Position numbers and translations under genes: made by a program. The notes beneath the pieces were generated by a model that searched no databases, was not told the DNA's origin, and worked only from the letters and a program-made list of their open reading frames with translations. A stretch of 64,000 bases of DNA, from contig NZ_CP107976.1 of the NCBI RefSeq assembly GCF_036099295.1, positions 8,494,001 through 8,558,000 on the forward strand, in the 5' to 3' direction. The DNA is from Streptomyces sp. NBC_00358 (GTDB lineage Bacteria; Actinomycetota; Actinomycetes; Streptomycetales; Streptomycetaceae). This document shows positions 35,269-45,688 of the stretch, in pieces (within the stretch, counting starts at the first letter, position 1; each line of letters opens with the position of its first letter).

Positions 35269-36258
35269 TCATGGTTCCGGGAGGTCGGCTGCCGCGTCTT
35301 CCGGTGCGAGGTCGGGACGCAGGCGCAGCCAGGACGGCTGGCGCAGCAGGCCGGCGCGGGTCCGTGTGCTGTAGCGGACCTCGCCCACCAGCAGTGGCAG
35401 CACCCAGCGCGCCTCGGCCGCGCGCGGGAGACTGTCGAAGGGGCAGCGGCCGGTCTCGGCGGCCCGCAGGAGCCGGGCGAGATCGGCGCGCTCGGCCTCG
35501 CTCCAGCCGGTGCCCACACTCCCGACATAGCGCAGCCCGCCGGCACCGCGCTGACCCACGAGCACGGCGCCGGGCTGCCCCGACAGGCGCCCCTTCCCCG
35601 GGACCCAGCCTCCGACGAGTACGTCCGCGGTCCTCATATTGCGGATCTTGACCCAGGACCGTGAGCGCACGCCCGGCTCGTACAGCGAATCCAGCCGTTT
35701 GCAGACCAGCCCCTCAAGACCGCTCTCCCGTGTCGCCCGCAGGGCCTGCTCGCCGTGGCCCACGAGTGCCGCCGGCGTCGACCAGTACGGGCCGTCGAGC
35801 GCGAGGCTCTCCAGTGTCCGCCGCCGGCGCGCGTACCGCAGACCCGTGAGGTCGTCCCCGAGGCGCATCACGTCGAACAGCACGAGATGTGCGGGTGCCT
35901 GATCCGCGCGCCGCGCGGCCTTCCCCGGTGACCGGGCGAGGCCCATCCGGGACTGCAGCAACTGGAAGTCGCCCCGGCCCTGCGCGTCCAGGACCAGCAC
36001 CTCGCCGTCCAGGACCGCCGCGGTCGTGCCGAGAACGCCGCCGAGGGCCCGCAGTTCCGGATAGGCGGCGGTGATGTCCTCGCCGGAGCGGGCCCGCAGC
36101 AGCACGCTGCCGTCCCCGGGCAGATACACCACGGCACGCTGGCCGTCGTGCTTCGTCTCGTACGCCCAGCGCGGGTCCTGCCCGGCGGCCGGCAGGGTTC
36201 CGGGGGTCGCGAGCATGGGCGCGATCAGCGGCAGGCTGGGCAGGTTCGGCGAGGTCAC
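35269..36258 (-). CDS. ATP-dependent DNA ligase, LigC/LigD-ligase type
   Basis: About 329 residues from the GTG at 36258; a GTG at 36291 is also possible and neither has an ideal ribosome site. The nucleotidyltransferase motifs are clear: motif I YETKHDGQRAV with the adenylated Lys, motif III AAVLDGEVLVLD, motif IV GLEGLVCKRLDSLYEPG and motif V SWVKIR, then an OB-fold domain (ADVLVGGWVPGKGRLSGQPGAVLVGQR). It is a stand-alone ligase related to the ligase domain of bacterial NHEJ LigD. No Ku or polymerase/nuclease domain lies beside it. Confidence 0.9.
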   Translation of the reverse strand: MTSPNLPSLPLIAPMLATPGTLPAAGQDPRWAYETKHDGQRAVVYLPGDGSVLLRARSGEDITAAYPELRALGGVLGTTAAVLDGEVLVLDAQGRGDFQLLQSRMGLARSPGKAARRADQAPAHLVLFDVMRLGDDLTGLRYARRRRTLESLALDGPYWSTPAALVGHGEQALRATRESGLEGLVCKRLDSLYEPGVRSRSWVKIRNMRTADVLVGGWVPGKGRLSGQPGAVLVGQRGAGGLRYVGSVGTGWSEAERADLARLLRAAETGRCPFDSLPRAAEARWVLPLLVGEVRYSTRTRAGLLRQPSWLRLRPDLAPEDAAADLPEP

Positions 36259-36366
36259 AGCTCTTCTGTCGACACGCGGCCGGCCGTACACGCGTCACCG
36301 TCGCCCGTTTCGCCTGAACGGCCGTGCCGGGTGCCGAGGGGGCGCCGGGTGTTCCGGACGCGGCGC

Positions 36367-36578
36367 CTAGGGCGTGTTTCGAAAGTAGCGTCGTCCGCCC
36401 GGAGGGCGGGGCTCGCGGCGTCTGGTGCGGTGCATCGCAAGGCGGAGGGTCGTCCGCGTACTGGGCGTACTCGGGCGATCCCGACAACGCGGCGTGGGGG
36501 TCCCCCCTGCTCGAAGAGCTTGGGGGAGTGCCGTGCCAGGCGTCGCGAGCCAGACGGGACTTTCGAAACACGCCCTAG
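36367..36578. mobile_element. MITE of about 204 bp with 20-bp inverted ends incl. CTAG target duplication
   Basis: The 20-bp sequence CTAGGGCGTGTTTCGAAAGT (36367-36386) returns as its exact reverse complement at 36559-36578. The outer CTAG on each side fits a target duplication of the kind made by some IS5-group elements (general knowledge). The interior has no open reading frame of a transposase and contains hairpins (for example a GGGGGTCCCCCC run with a later TTGGGGGAGT). It lies between the DNA ligase gene and an oxidoreductase gene, and its right CTAG contains the oxidoreductase stop codon. Confidence 0.85.
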
Positions 36579-37468
36579 CCCTCCAGCACCTGGGCGATGA
36601 GCGTCTGGAGACGCAGTCCGCGACGGGCGTCGAGCTCCCCGGGCCGGCCCGACCGGACGGCCGCGGCGAACTCGCGGCGCAGCACGGGCCAGGACTCCTC
36701 GTGATCGAGGGCCCCGCAGTCGAGGACCAGTTCGGGGTGCCGGCCGAACAGCTCGACGCGGGTGATCCCGCGTTCGACGTCGACGGAGCCCGACAGGGAG
36801 GCCTGGCTCACGGCGCCGCTCTCGTGCTCGCAGGTCAGTTCCAGCCAGCGGCGCGGGTCCCCGGCGCCGCGCACCCGGACGATGGGCCCGAGAGCCGCGT
36901 CCAGCAGATCGAGGAGGTGCGGCCCGAGGTCCAGCAGCGCCCCGTGCTCCAGGCGCCACGGCGTCGCGAAGTCACCGCCCAGGAAGGCGCCGCTGAGGGC
37001 GCAGGAGCGCGCGCCCGAGACATCCAGGGCCCGCGCCTCGGCGAGGAACTGCCGGGTGGCGGGGTGATAGCGGTTCGTCAGCACGAGCTGGGAGACCACA
37101 CCGGAGGCGTCGACGGCGTCCACCAGCCGCCGCGCCGGGGCCAGTTCGAGGGCGAGCGGCTTCTCCAGGAGCAGCGCCCTGCCCGCCTCCGCGGCCCGTA
37201 CGGCGAGTTCGGCCTGCACCGACGGCGGGACCGAGAAGGCGACCGCCTCGCAGTCGTCGAGCAACTCCTCGAACGTCGCGGCGACGGTGGCACCGTGCGG
37301 CGCCGCCACTTCACGGGCGGCCTCCGGACGGCGTGCCCACACCGACGTCAGCCGGGTCTCGGGTCCGGCGGCGAGCACCCGGGCGTGCACGGCGCGTGCC
37401 CAGGGACCGGCGCCGACGAGCCCCACCCTCACGGGGGCATCGGTCCAGGTGGGCGAGCTGCTGGTCAC
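36575..37468 (-). CDS. Gfo/Idh/MocA-family oxidoreductase
   Basis: 297 residues from the GTG at 37468 (GAGGAG ribosome site). The N-terminal Rossmann fold (VRVGLVGAGPWARAVHARVLAA) and the EKPLALELAPARRLVDA loop with its catalytic-type Lys are typical of Gfo/Idh/MocA NAD(P)-dependent sugar or polyol dehydrogenases. The C-terminal domain holds the GALLDLGPHLLDLLDAAL helix. The TAG stop at 36575-36577 is formed by the CTAG end of the adjoining MITE, so the original C-terminus may have been altered. Confidence 0.87.
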   Translation of the reverse strand: MTSSSPTWTDAPVRVGLVGAGPWARAVHARVLAAGPETRLTSVWARRPEAAREVAAPHGATVAATFEELLDDCEAVAFSVPPSVQAELAVRAAEAGRALLLEKPLALELAPARRLVDAVDASGVVSQLVLTNRYHPATRQFLAEARALDVSGARSCALSGAFLGGDFATPWRLEHGALLDLGPHLLDLLDAALGPIVRVRGAGDPRRWLELTCEHESGAVSQASLSGSVDVERGITRVELFGRHPELVLDCGALDHEESWPVLRREFAAAVRSGRPGELDARRGLRLQTLIAQVLEG

Positions 37469-37753
37469 GGGCGTCTCCTCGGTGCGGTGCGGGACCTGAC
37501 ACGCCGTCGACCGGCCGCGGCGCCGACGGGGGAGCGGCTTCGGCGGCCGGGCGCCGGATCTTCGGACGTGCGTACAGACTTCACCACGCTGTCCTGGCAT
37601 TCGGCCAGAGGTCGGATTCCCGGAGTGTGCCACCGGCCCGCCGTGCACACCTGGCGCGGCGGGCGGGCGTACGGGGAGCGCGGGTACCCGGCGTACGAAC
37701 GCGGAGAGCGCGCCTCTGTCGGTCCCGTCCCGCCGCGGGCCATCATGCGGGGC

Positions 37754-38542
37754 ATGGATCCCACACAGGACAAAGCGGGCCTCGCGGGCGGTCCGGGGCT
37801 GCCCGCGCTGGCGGAAGACTGGGAACGATGTCTCGCCGTGGCCGCTCACCCCGACGACATCGAGTACGGCACCGCCTGTGCCGTCGCGCGCTGGACGGCA
37901 CAGGGCAAGCAGGTCGGCTATCTGCTGGCCACCAGGGGAGAGGCCGGTATCGATGGTCTGCACCCGGACCGGGCGGCGCCGCTGCGCGAGGCCGAGGAGC
38001 GGGCCGGCGCCCGGGAGGTCGGCGTCGGGACCGTCGAGTTCCTGGATCACCGCGACGGCGTCGTCGAGTACGGGCTCGGGCTGCGCCGGGAGATCGTGCG
38101 CGCGATGCGCCGCCACCGGCCCGAGGTCGTGGTGACCGGGGCGTTCACCGTGCGGATGGTCGGCGGCATCACCAACCAGGCGGACCACCGGGCGGTCGGC
38201 CTCGCCGCCCTCGACGCGGCCCGCGACGCGGGGAACCGCTGGATCTTCCCCGAACTGGCCGAGGAGGGCCTGGACCCCTGGAACGGCATCCGGATGGTGT
38301 GCGTCGCCGGAGCGGAACAGCCCACCCACGGCGTCGACGTCACCGGCGACCCCCTCGAACGCGGCATCGCCTCGCTGGAGGCGCACGCCGAGTACACCAA
38401 GGCCCTGGGCGCGGGCGCCTTCGAACCGCGGCCGTTCCTCACCTGGGCCGCCGGCATGGGCGGAGCGGCGCTCGGCGTCGAATCCGCCGTGCTCTTCGAC
38501 GTCCACCAGCTCATCCCCGACGGACCGCCGCCCTGGGTGTGA
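37754..38542 (+). CDS. PIG-L/LmbE-family zinc deacetylase
   Basis: 262 residues from the ATG at 37754; an ATG at 37745 is in frame and neither has a clear ribosome site. The zinc motif AHPDDIEYG and a later His in NQADHRAVGLAALDAAR are present, with the family tail MGGAALGVESAVLFD. Family knowledge: these enzymes remove N-acetyl groups from amino sugars or conjugates (mycothiol biosynthesis MshB and conjugate amidase Mca are members). The 285-bp gap upstream has no recognisable gene. Confidence 0.87.
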   Translation: MDPTQDKAGLAGGPGLPALAEDWERCLAVAAHPDDIEYGTACAVARWTAQGKQVGYLLATRGEAGIDGLHPDRAAPLREAEERAGAREVGVGTVEFLDHRDGVVEYGLGLRREIVRAMRRHRPEVVVTGAFTVRMVGGITNQADHRAVGLAALDAARDAGNRWIFPELAEEGLDPWNGIRMVCVAGAEQPTHGVDVTGDPLERGIASLEAHAEYTKALGAGAFEPRPFLTWAAGMGGAALGVESAVLFDVHQLIPDGPPPWV

Positions 38543-38560
38543 GCGCGACCGGTCGGCCCG

Positions 38561-38610
38561 CCGGGGACGGGCCCGGTGCAGCGACCGGTGCGAAGCCGGT
38601 CCGTCCCCGG
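38561..38610 (+). terminator. Bulged hairpin terminator after PIG-L gene
   Basis: The outer arms CCGGGGACGG (38561-38570) and CCGTCCCCGG (38601-38610) pair perfectly, with a second inner stem ACCGG/CCGGT (38584-38588 with 38596-38600). It starts 19 bp after the stop codon. Confidence 0.7.
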
Positions 38611-38748
38611 AGCGGCCCCGGCCGACGGACGGCCCGCGGGGCGGCGCGGTACGGAAGGGGCACGACTTGACCTGATCCTGGGGGTTGGTACGGGGAGGGA
38701 CTCATAGGCTGTGCCCGAGTGATCACCGTCGAGACCGGAGGAGCGAAC

Positions 38749-40176
38749 GTGACACCACGCCCGCAAGAGGCCGTACGACGCACAACTGTCCTTCGCCGCG
38801 AAGCAGTTGTCGCGGCCGTCCCTGTCGCCCTCGCCGCGCTGCTCACCGCCGCCGGACCGGCCACGGCGGCCGGGACCGTGGGCTCCGCGGGCGCGGGAGA
38901 CCCGTACTTCCCCCTCTCCGGCAACGGCGGCTACGACGTCCACCACTACGACCTGACACTCGGCTACGACCCGCACAGCCGCCACCTCGACGGCAAGGCG
39001 GTGATCACCGCCCGGGCCACCCAGCGGCTGACCCGCTTCGACCTCGACCTCAGCGGGCTGAAGGTCACCGGCGTCACCGTCGACCACGCCAAGGCGGCCT
39101 TCAGACGCGACGGCCAGGAACTCGTCGTGACCCCGCACAAGGCTCTGCGCGCGGGCCAGGAGTTCCGGGTCACCGTCACCTACTCCGGCACCCCGAAGCC
39201 GGTCACCGACCCCGACGGTTCCCTCGACGGGTGGATTCCCACCGACGACGGGGCGTTCGTGGCCGGTGAACCGCAGGGCGCGATGACGTGGTTCCCCGCG
39301 AACAGCCACCCCACGGACAAGGCGTCGTACGACTTCACGCTGACCGTTCCCAAGGGGCGCACCGCCGTCGCGAACGGTGTCCTGCTCGGGCAGCGGACCG
39401 CGCAAGGCCGCACCACCTTCCGCTGGCGGCAGTCCGAGCCGATGGCGGCCTACCTCGCCACGGCCACCGTCGGCACGTTCAAGGTCGAGCAGTTCACCAC
39501 CCGCGACGGACTCAAGATCTACAACGCGATCGACCCGCGCGAGGCGACCGCCGCGGCTCCGGTGGTGAAGAAGCTGCCGTCCGTACTGGCTTGGGAGAGC
39601 AAGGTCTTCGGCCCCTACCCCTTCCGGGCGGCCGGAGCCATCGTCGACCGGGCGCCGCAGGTCGGCTACGCCCTGGAGACCCAGACACGGCCCGTGTACG
39701 ACTCCGCGCCCGACCTGGAGACGCTGGTCCACGAGAGCGCCCACCAGTGGTTCGGTGACTCCGTCACCCTGACCAAGTGGAAGGACATCTGGCTCAACGA
39801 GGGCTTCGCGACCTACGCCGAGTGGCTCTACACCGAGCAGCACGGTGGCAAGAGCGCGCAGAAGACCTTCGACTCGCTGTACGCCACCCCGGCGGGCAAG
39901 GACCTGTGGGCGTTCCCGCCCGGTGATCCCGGCAGCGGCGAGCACATCTTCGACACGCCGGTCTACGCCCGCGGAGCCATGGTCCTGCACAAGCTGCGCA
40001 CGGCCGTCGGCGATCCCGCGTTCTTCCGCGTCCTGCGCTCCTGGGCCGCCGGCCACCGGGACAGGCACGGCACGACGGCCCAGTTCATCAAGCTCTCCGA
40101 GCGGGAGTCCGGCAAGGATCTCTCCGGTCTCTTCCACACCTGGCTCTTCACGTCGGGCAAGCCCGCCTCTCCCTGA
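38749..40176 (+). CDS. Secreted M1-family zinc metallopeptidase
   Basis: 475 residues from the GTG at 38749, preceded by a GGAGGAG ribosome site. A signal peptide (VVAAVPVALAALLTAAGPATA) precedes an aminopeptidase-N-like beta domain and the gluzincin site: HESAH (His328, Glu329, His332) with the third ligand Glu351 in WLNEGFATYAEW, an HExxH-x18-E spacing. The exopeptidase loop reads GYALETQT instead of GAMEN, which is seen in secreted bacterial members. The helical C-terminal domain of full aminopeptidase N is absent. It probably cleaves peptides outside the cell. Confidence 0.9.
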   Translation: MTPRPQEAVRRTTVLRREAVVAAVPVALAALLTAAGPATAAGTVGSAGAGDPYFPLSGNGGYDVHHYDLTLGYDPHSRHLDGKAVITARATQRLTRFDLDLSGLKVTGVTVDHAKAAFRRDGQELVVTPHKALRAGQEFRVTVTYSGTPKPVTDPDGSLDGWIPTDDGAFVAGEPQGAMTWFPANSHPTDKASYDFTLTVPKGRTAVANGVLLGQRTAQGRTTFRWRQSEPMAAYLATATVGTFKVEQFTTRDGLKIYNAIDPREATAAAPVVKKLPSVLAWESKVFGPYPFRAAGAIVDRAPQVGYALETQTRPVYDSAPDLETLVHESAHQWFGDSVTLTKWKDIWLNEGFATYAEWLYTEQHGGKSAQKTFDSLYATPAGKDLWAFPPGDPGSGEHIFDTPVYARGAMVLHKLRTAVGDPAFFRVLRSWAAGHRDRHGTTAQFIKLSERESGKDLSGLFHTWLFTSGKPASP

Positions 40177-40189
40177 GGCGGGCCTGCCC
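40155..40189. terminator. Terminator overlapping the M1 peptidase stop codon
   Basis: Arms 40155-40169 and 40175-40189 pair over 15 bp with one mismatch and a 5-nt loop. The TGA at 40174-40176 sits at the loop edge. The convergent glgB stop is 20 bp further, so it probably serves both. Confidence 0.78.
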
Positions 40190-40208
40190 GGGGTGGCTGC
40201 GGGTCGGC

Positions 40209-42440
40209 TCAGGCCGGCCGCAGCCACACCGTGGCGAGCGGCGGCAGCGTCAGCTCGATGCTCGTCGGACGGCCGTGCAGGGCGATCGCCTCGGCCTTCA
40301 CCGGCTCGGGGTTGATGACATCGCTGCCGCCGTAGCGAAGGGCGTCGGTGTTGAGGACTTCCCGCCAGGCGGGGATGTCCTCGGGGACGCCGAGGCGGTA
40401 GCCGTGGCGGACGGCGGGGGAGAAGTGGGAGACGGCGAGCAGCGGAGTACCGTCGGCGGCGTGGCGCAGGAACGCGAACACGTTGTCGTCGGCCGCGTCG
40501 CCCACGACCCAGGTGAAGCCGGAGGGGTCGGTGTCGCGCTCCCACAGGGCGGGTTCGGCACGGTAGTTCGTGTTGAGGTCGCGGACGAGATCCTGGACGC
40601 CGCGGTGGTCGGGTTCGGCGCCGTAGGCGGGGTCGAGGAGCCACCAGTCGGGACCGTGGGCCTCCTTCCATTCACCGCCCTGGGCGAACTCCTGCCCCAT
40701 GAAGAGGAGTTGCTTGCCCGGGTGGGCCCACATGAAGGCGAGATAGGCGCGCAGGTTGGCGCGCTGCTGCCACCAGTCGCCGGGCATCTTGGAGACGAGT
40801 GACTGCTTGCCGTGCACGACCTCGTCGTGGGAGATCGGCAGGACGTAGTTCTCGCTGTACGCGTACACCATCGAGAAGGTCATCTCGTCGTGGTGGTACT
40901 TGCGGTGGATCGGCTCGTGCTGGATGTACTCCAGCGAGTCGTGCATCCAGCCCATGTTCCACTTCAGCCCGAAGCCCAGCCCGCCTTCGGAGGTCGGGCG
41001 CGTGACGCCGTCCCAGGCGGTGGACTCCTCGGCGATGGTGACGACGCCGGGGTTGCGGCGGTAGACGGTGGCGTTCATCTCCTGCAGGAACGCCACCGCG
41101 TCGGGATTGTCCCGGCCGCCGTGTTCGTTGGGGGCCCACTGGCCCTCTTCGCGGGAGTAGTCGAGGTAGAGCATGGAGGCGACGGCGTCGACGCGCAGGC
41201 CGTCGACGTGGAACTCCTCGCACCAGTAGCTGGCGTTGGCGACGAGGAAGTTGCGGACCTCGCGGCGGCCGTAGTCGAACTCCAGGGTGCCCCAGTCGGG
41301 GTGGTCGGCGCGGAGCGGGTCGGCGTGTTCGTAGAGCGGGCGTCCGTCGAATTCGGCCAGTGCCCAGTCGTCGCGGGGGAAGTGGGCGGGGACCCAGTCC
41401 ATGAGGACGCCGATGCCGGCCCGGTGCAGGGCGTCGACGAGGTGCTTGAAGTCGTCGGGGGTGCCCAGGCGGGCGGTGGGGGCGTAGAACCCGGTGATCT
41501 GGTAGCCCCAGGAGCCGCCGAAGGGGTGCTCGGCGACGGGCATCAGCTGGACGTGGGTGAAGCCGAGGCCGGTGACGTAGGCGGGGAGCTGGTCGGCCAG
41601 TTGACGGTAGGTCAGGCCGGGCCGCCAGGACGGGAGATGCACCTCGTACACCGAGAACGGCGCCTCGTGCAGCGGGCGGCGCTTCGCCCGCTCCTTCATC
41701 CACTTCGAGTCCCGCCACGTGTACGACGACCGTGTCACGACGGACGAGGTCGCCGGAGGCACCTCGGTTCGGCGGGCCATCGGGTCCGCGCGCAGGGTGC
41801 GGGAACCGTCGGGGCGCGTGATGTCGAACTTGTAGAGCGTCCCCTCACCCATGCCGGGCAGGAAGACCTCCCACACACCGGACGATCCGAGCGAGCGCAT
41901 CGGGAACCCGGCCGCGCCGTCCCAGTGGCAGAAGTCCCCGCAGACCCTGACCCCTTGAGCGTTCGGGGCCCAGACGGTGAAGCGCGTTCCCTCGACACCC
42001 TCGTGGGTCATCGGTTCGGCGCCGAGTGCCCGCCACAGTTCCTCGTGCCGGCCCTCGCCGATCAGATGCAGGTCCAGCTCGCCGAGCGAGGGAAGGAAGC
42101 GGTAGGGGTCCTGCGTCTCGAACTCGGTCCCGTCGTACGTCACCACCAGCGTGTACGAGGGAATCGCGTCGAGCGGCAGCACCGCCCCGAAGAGCCCGTC
42201 GCCCAGGTCGTCCAGCGCGGTCCGGGACCCGTCCACCATCACCGCCACGCCCTGGGCGTACGGCCGCAGCGCCCGGAACACGACGCCGCCCGGCACCGGA
42301 TGAGCACCCAGCAGCGCATGCGGATCGTGATGGGCGCCGGACAGCAGGCGCCCCCGGTCCGTGGGGTCGAGCGCGGCGTTCTGCGCCGACGGGGCGGCGG
42401 GCTTGGCCCGTCGTACGCGGGTCGATGCGGTGCGGGTCAC
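40209..42440 (-). CDS. glgB: 1,4-alpha-glucan branching enzyme
   Basis: 743 residues (GTG at 42440, GAGAGG ribosome site). The order is an N-terminal CBM48-like pair (HDPHALLGAHPVPGGVVFRALRPYAQGVAV; GTRFTVWAPNAQGVRVCGDFCHWDG), a GH13_9 barrel with the nucleophile in GLRVDAVAS (Asp418), the acid/base in IAEES (Glu471) and PISHDEVVHGK, and a C-terminal beta domain. It makes alpha-1,6 branches in alpha-glucan. It is the last gene of the glgE-treS-mak-glgB operon, where it branches the linear maltosyl chains made by GlgE. Confidence 0.96.
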   Translation of the reverse strand: MTRTASTRVRRAKPAAPSAQNAALDPTDRGRLLSGAHHDPHALLGAHPVPGGVVFRALRPYAQGVAVMVDGSRTALDDLGDGLFGAVLPLDAIPSYTLVVTYDGTEFETQDPYRFLPSLGELDLHLIGEGRHEELWRALGAEPMTHEGVEGTRFTVWAPNAQGVRVCGDFCHWDGAAGFPMRSLGSSGVWEVFLPGMGEGTLYKFDITRPDGSRTLRADPMARRTEVPPATSSVVTRSSYTWRDSKWMKERAKRRPLHEAPFSVYEVHLPSWRPGLTYRQLADQLPAYVTGLGFTHVQLMPVAEHPFGGSWGYQITGFYAPTARLGTPDDFKHLVDALHRAGIGVLMDWVPAHFPRDDWALAEFDGRPLYEHADPLRADHPDWGTLEFDYGRREVRNFLVANASYWCEEFHVDGLRVDAVASMLYLDYSREEGQWAPNEHGGRDNPDAVAFLQEMNATVYRRNPGVVTIAEESTAWDGVTRPTSEGGLGFGLKWNMGWMHDSLEYIQHEPIHRKYHHDEMTFSMVYAYSENYVLPISHDEVVHGKQSLVSKMPGDWWQQRANLRAYLAFMWAHPGKQLLFMGQEFAQGGEWKEAHGPDWWLLDPAYGAEPDHRGVQDLVRDLNTNYRAEPALWERDTDPSGFTWVVGDAADDNVFAFLRHAADGTPLLAVSHFSPAVRHGYRLGVPEDIPAWREVLNTDALRYGGSDVINPEPVKAEAIALHGRPTSIELTLPPLATVWLRPA

Positions 42441-42527
42441 GGCTTGGGCCTCTCGAAGTGGGGGTGTTGAGGGTGGTCGGGGGAGTGGTGGGGACGGCCG
42501 GTCGGAGCGTTGAGGCGGGGGCGGTGG

Positions 42528-43901
42528 TCACGGGTGGCGGGCGAGCCGTCCGACCGCCGCCATGGGCACGGGCAGCCAGTCGGGCCGGTGCCGTGCCTCG
42601 TAGAGCACCTCGTACACGGCGCGGTCCGTCTCGTACGCGCGCAGCAGCTCGGGTTCCTCACGCGGGTCCCAGGCCGCCGCGACGGCGTAACCCGCGCAGA
42701 AGGCCTCGCGGCAGCGCTCCGCCCACTCGGGACGCCAGGGCTGCCGTGAGCGGGCCGCGTAGTCGAAGGACCGCAGCATGCCCGCTACGTCGCGCACGGG
42801 CGACTGGACACGCCGACGTTCGCTGATCGGGCGGGCCGGTTCACCCTCGAAGTCGATCACCGACCATCGCTGCCCGGCCCGCAGGACCTGGCCGAGGTGG
42901 AGATCGCCGTGGATGCGCTGGGCGGGGCGGACCGCCGAGTCCAGGGCGGCCAGCGCGTCGAAGGCCGACCGCAACCCGGCCGCGTGCGGGCGGAGTTCGG
43001 GCACCGAGCGGACCGCGGCGTCGAGACGCTCGTGCATCGCGTCCGCGAGCCGCTTGTTCCGGTACGGACTCGGAGCGTCCACGGGGAACGCCGTGGCCAA
43101 TGCCAGATGCACCTCGGCGGTGGCCCGGCCCAGTTCGTACGCCTCGCCGGTGAAGTCCTTGAGCGAGTCCAGCGATTCGAGCGCCAGGGTCCAGCCGTCG
43201 GCGGCGTCCCGCAGGTACGGCTGGAGGACGCCGAGCGTCGCTTCCTGCGGCTCCGAGGTGTGGAACCAAGCGGCAGGCGCGGGGACACGGGTGCAGCCCT
43301 GCCGGGCCAGCGCGCGCGGCACCTCCAGGTCCGGGTTGATGCCGGGCTGGACGCGCCGGAAGACCTTCAGTATGAACGCGTCGCCGTACACCAGCGAGGA
43401 GTTGGACTGCTCGGCGTCGAGGAGACGCGGCGCGAGCCCGGACGGCACCGTCACGCGCGGATCGCTCTCGAAACGCAGCGGTCCGGCCGTGCCCGAACGG
43501 CGCAGCCGCTCAAGGAGCAGCCCCGCCGCCTTCGGATCGTGGAAGGCGTCGTACACGGTCAGGTCGGCCAGCGGGCCGGCGCTCGCCCGGCCGATGACGG
43601 CGTGGGCCAGGCGCGGCGGAAGCACCTCCCGTACGCCGAGCAGCAGTTGGTAGCAGTCCTCGGCCGCGGGAGCGCCGGTCGCGCCGTGGGCGGGCGGGCC
43701 GAGGTGCTCGGTGCGGACCAGCAGATGCAGACAGCCCGGGTACAGCTCGGTCGTCGAGAGCAGCGTCAGATCCGTCACGGGCCTGCCCTTGCCCGCGAAC
43801 CAGCGCTGCCGCGGCAGCCAGGCGCGCAGCAGCTCGGCCAGCGAGGTCAGCAGCGGAGCGGTGTCGAGGCCGCTCGGACGCTGCAGAGCGGTGTTCGCCA
43901 T
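42528..43901 (-). CDS. mak: Maltokinase
   Basis: 457 residues from the ATG at 43901 (AAAGGA ribosome site); the open frame runs further upstream as a shadow of treS. N-terminal LLTSLAELLRAWLPRQRWFAGKGR matches Mak/Pep2 proteins, and the aminoglycoside-kinase-like core has the catalytic RIHGDLHLGQVLRAG and the metal-binding SVIDFEGEPARP. It phosphorylates maltose with ATP to maltose-1-phosphate, the donor for GlgE. treS lies 47 bp upstream in the same direction and glgB 87 bp downstream. Confidence 0.94.
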   Translation of the reverse strand: MANTALQRPSGLDTAPLLTSLAELLRAWLPRQRWFAGKGRPVTDLTLLSTTELYPGCLHLLVRTEHLGPPAHGATGAPAAEDCYQLLLGVREVLPPRLAHAVIGRASAGPLADLTVYDAFHDPKAAGLLLERLRRSGTAGPLRFESDPRVTVPSGLAPRLLDAEQSNSSLVYGDAFILKVFRRVQPGINPDLEVPRALARQGCTRVPAPAAWFHTSEPQEATLGVLQPYLRDAADGWTLALESLDSLKDFTGEAYELGRATAEVHLALATAFPVDAPSPYRNKRLADAMHERLDAAVRSVPELRPHAAGLRSAFDALAALDSAVRPAQRIHGDLHLGQVLRAGQRWSVIDFEGEPARPISERRRVQSPVRDVAGMLRSFDYAARSRQPWRPEWAERCREAFCAGYAVAAAWDPREEPELLRAYETDRAVYEVLYEARHRPDWLPVPMAAVGRLARHP

Positions 43902-43948
43902 GACGGCACGTCCTTTCAGAGGCGGGCGGGCTGTCGAGGGGCACGGAG

Positions 43949-45684
<1,736 letters not shown>

Positions 45685-45688
<4 letters not shown>

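Noticed and set aside
35269..36258. Bacterial NHEJ operon
   Set aside because: The ligase belongs to the LigC/LigD ligase group, but no Ku, polymerase or nuclease domain gene is adjacent in the window.
36387..36558. Truncated transposase gene inside the element
   Set aside because: No frame shows DDE-type or other transposase motifs; the interior is too short, so it is called a MITE rather than an insertion sequence.
38561..38610. Possible riboswitch (cobalamin-like phrase) upstream of the M1 peptidase gene
   Set aside because: The conserved B12-box sequence is missing and the nested stems are explained by a terminator after the PIG-L gene.
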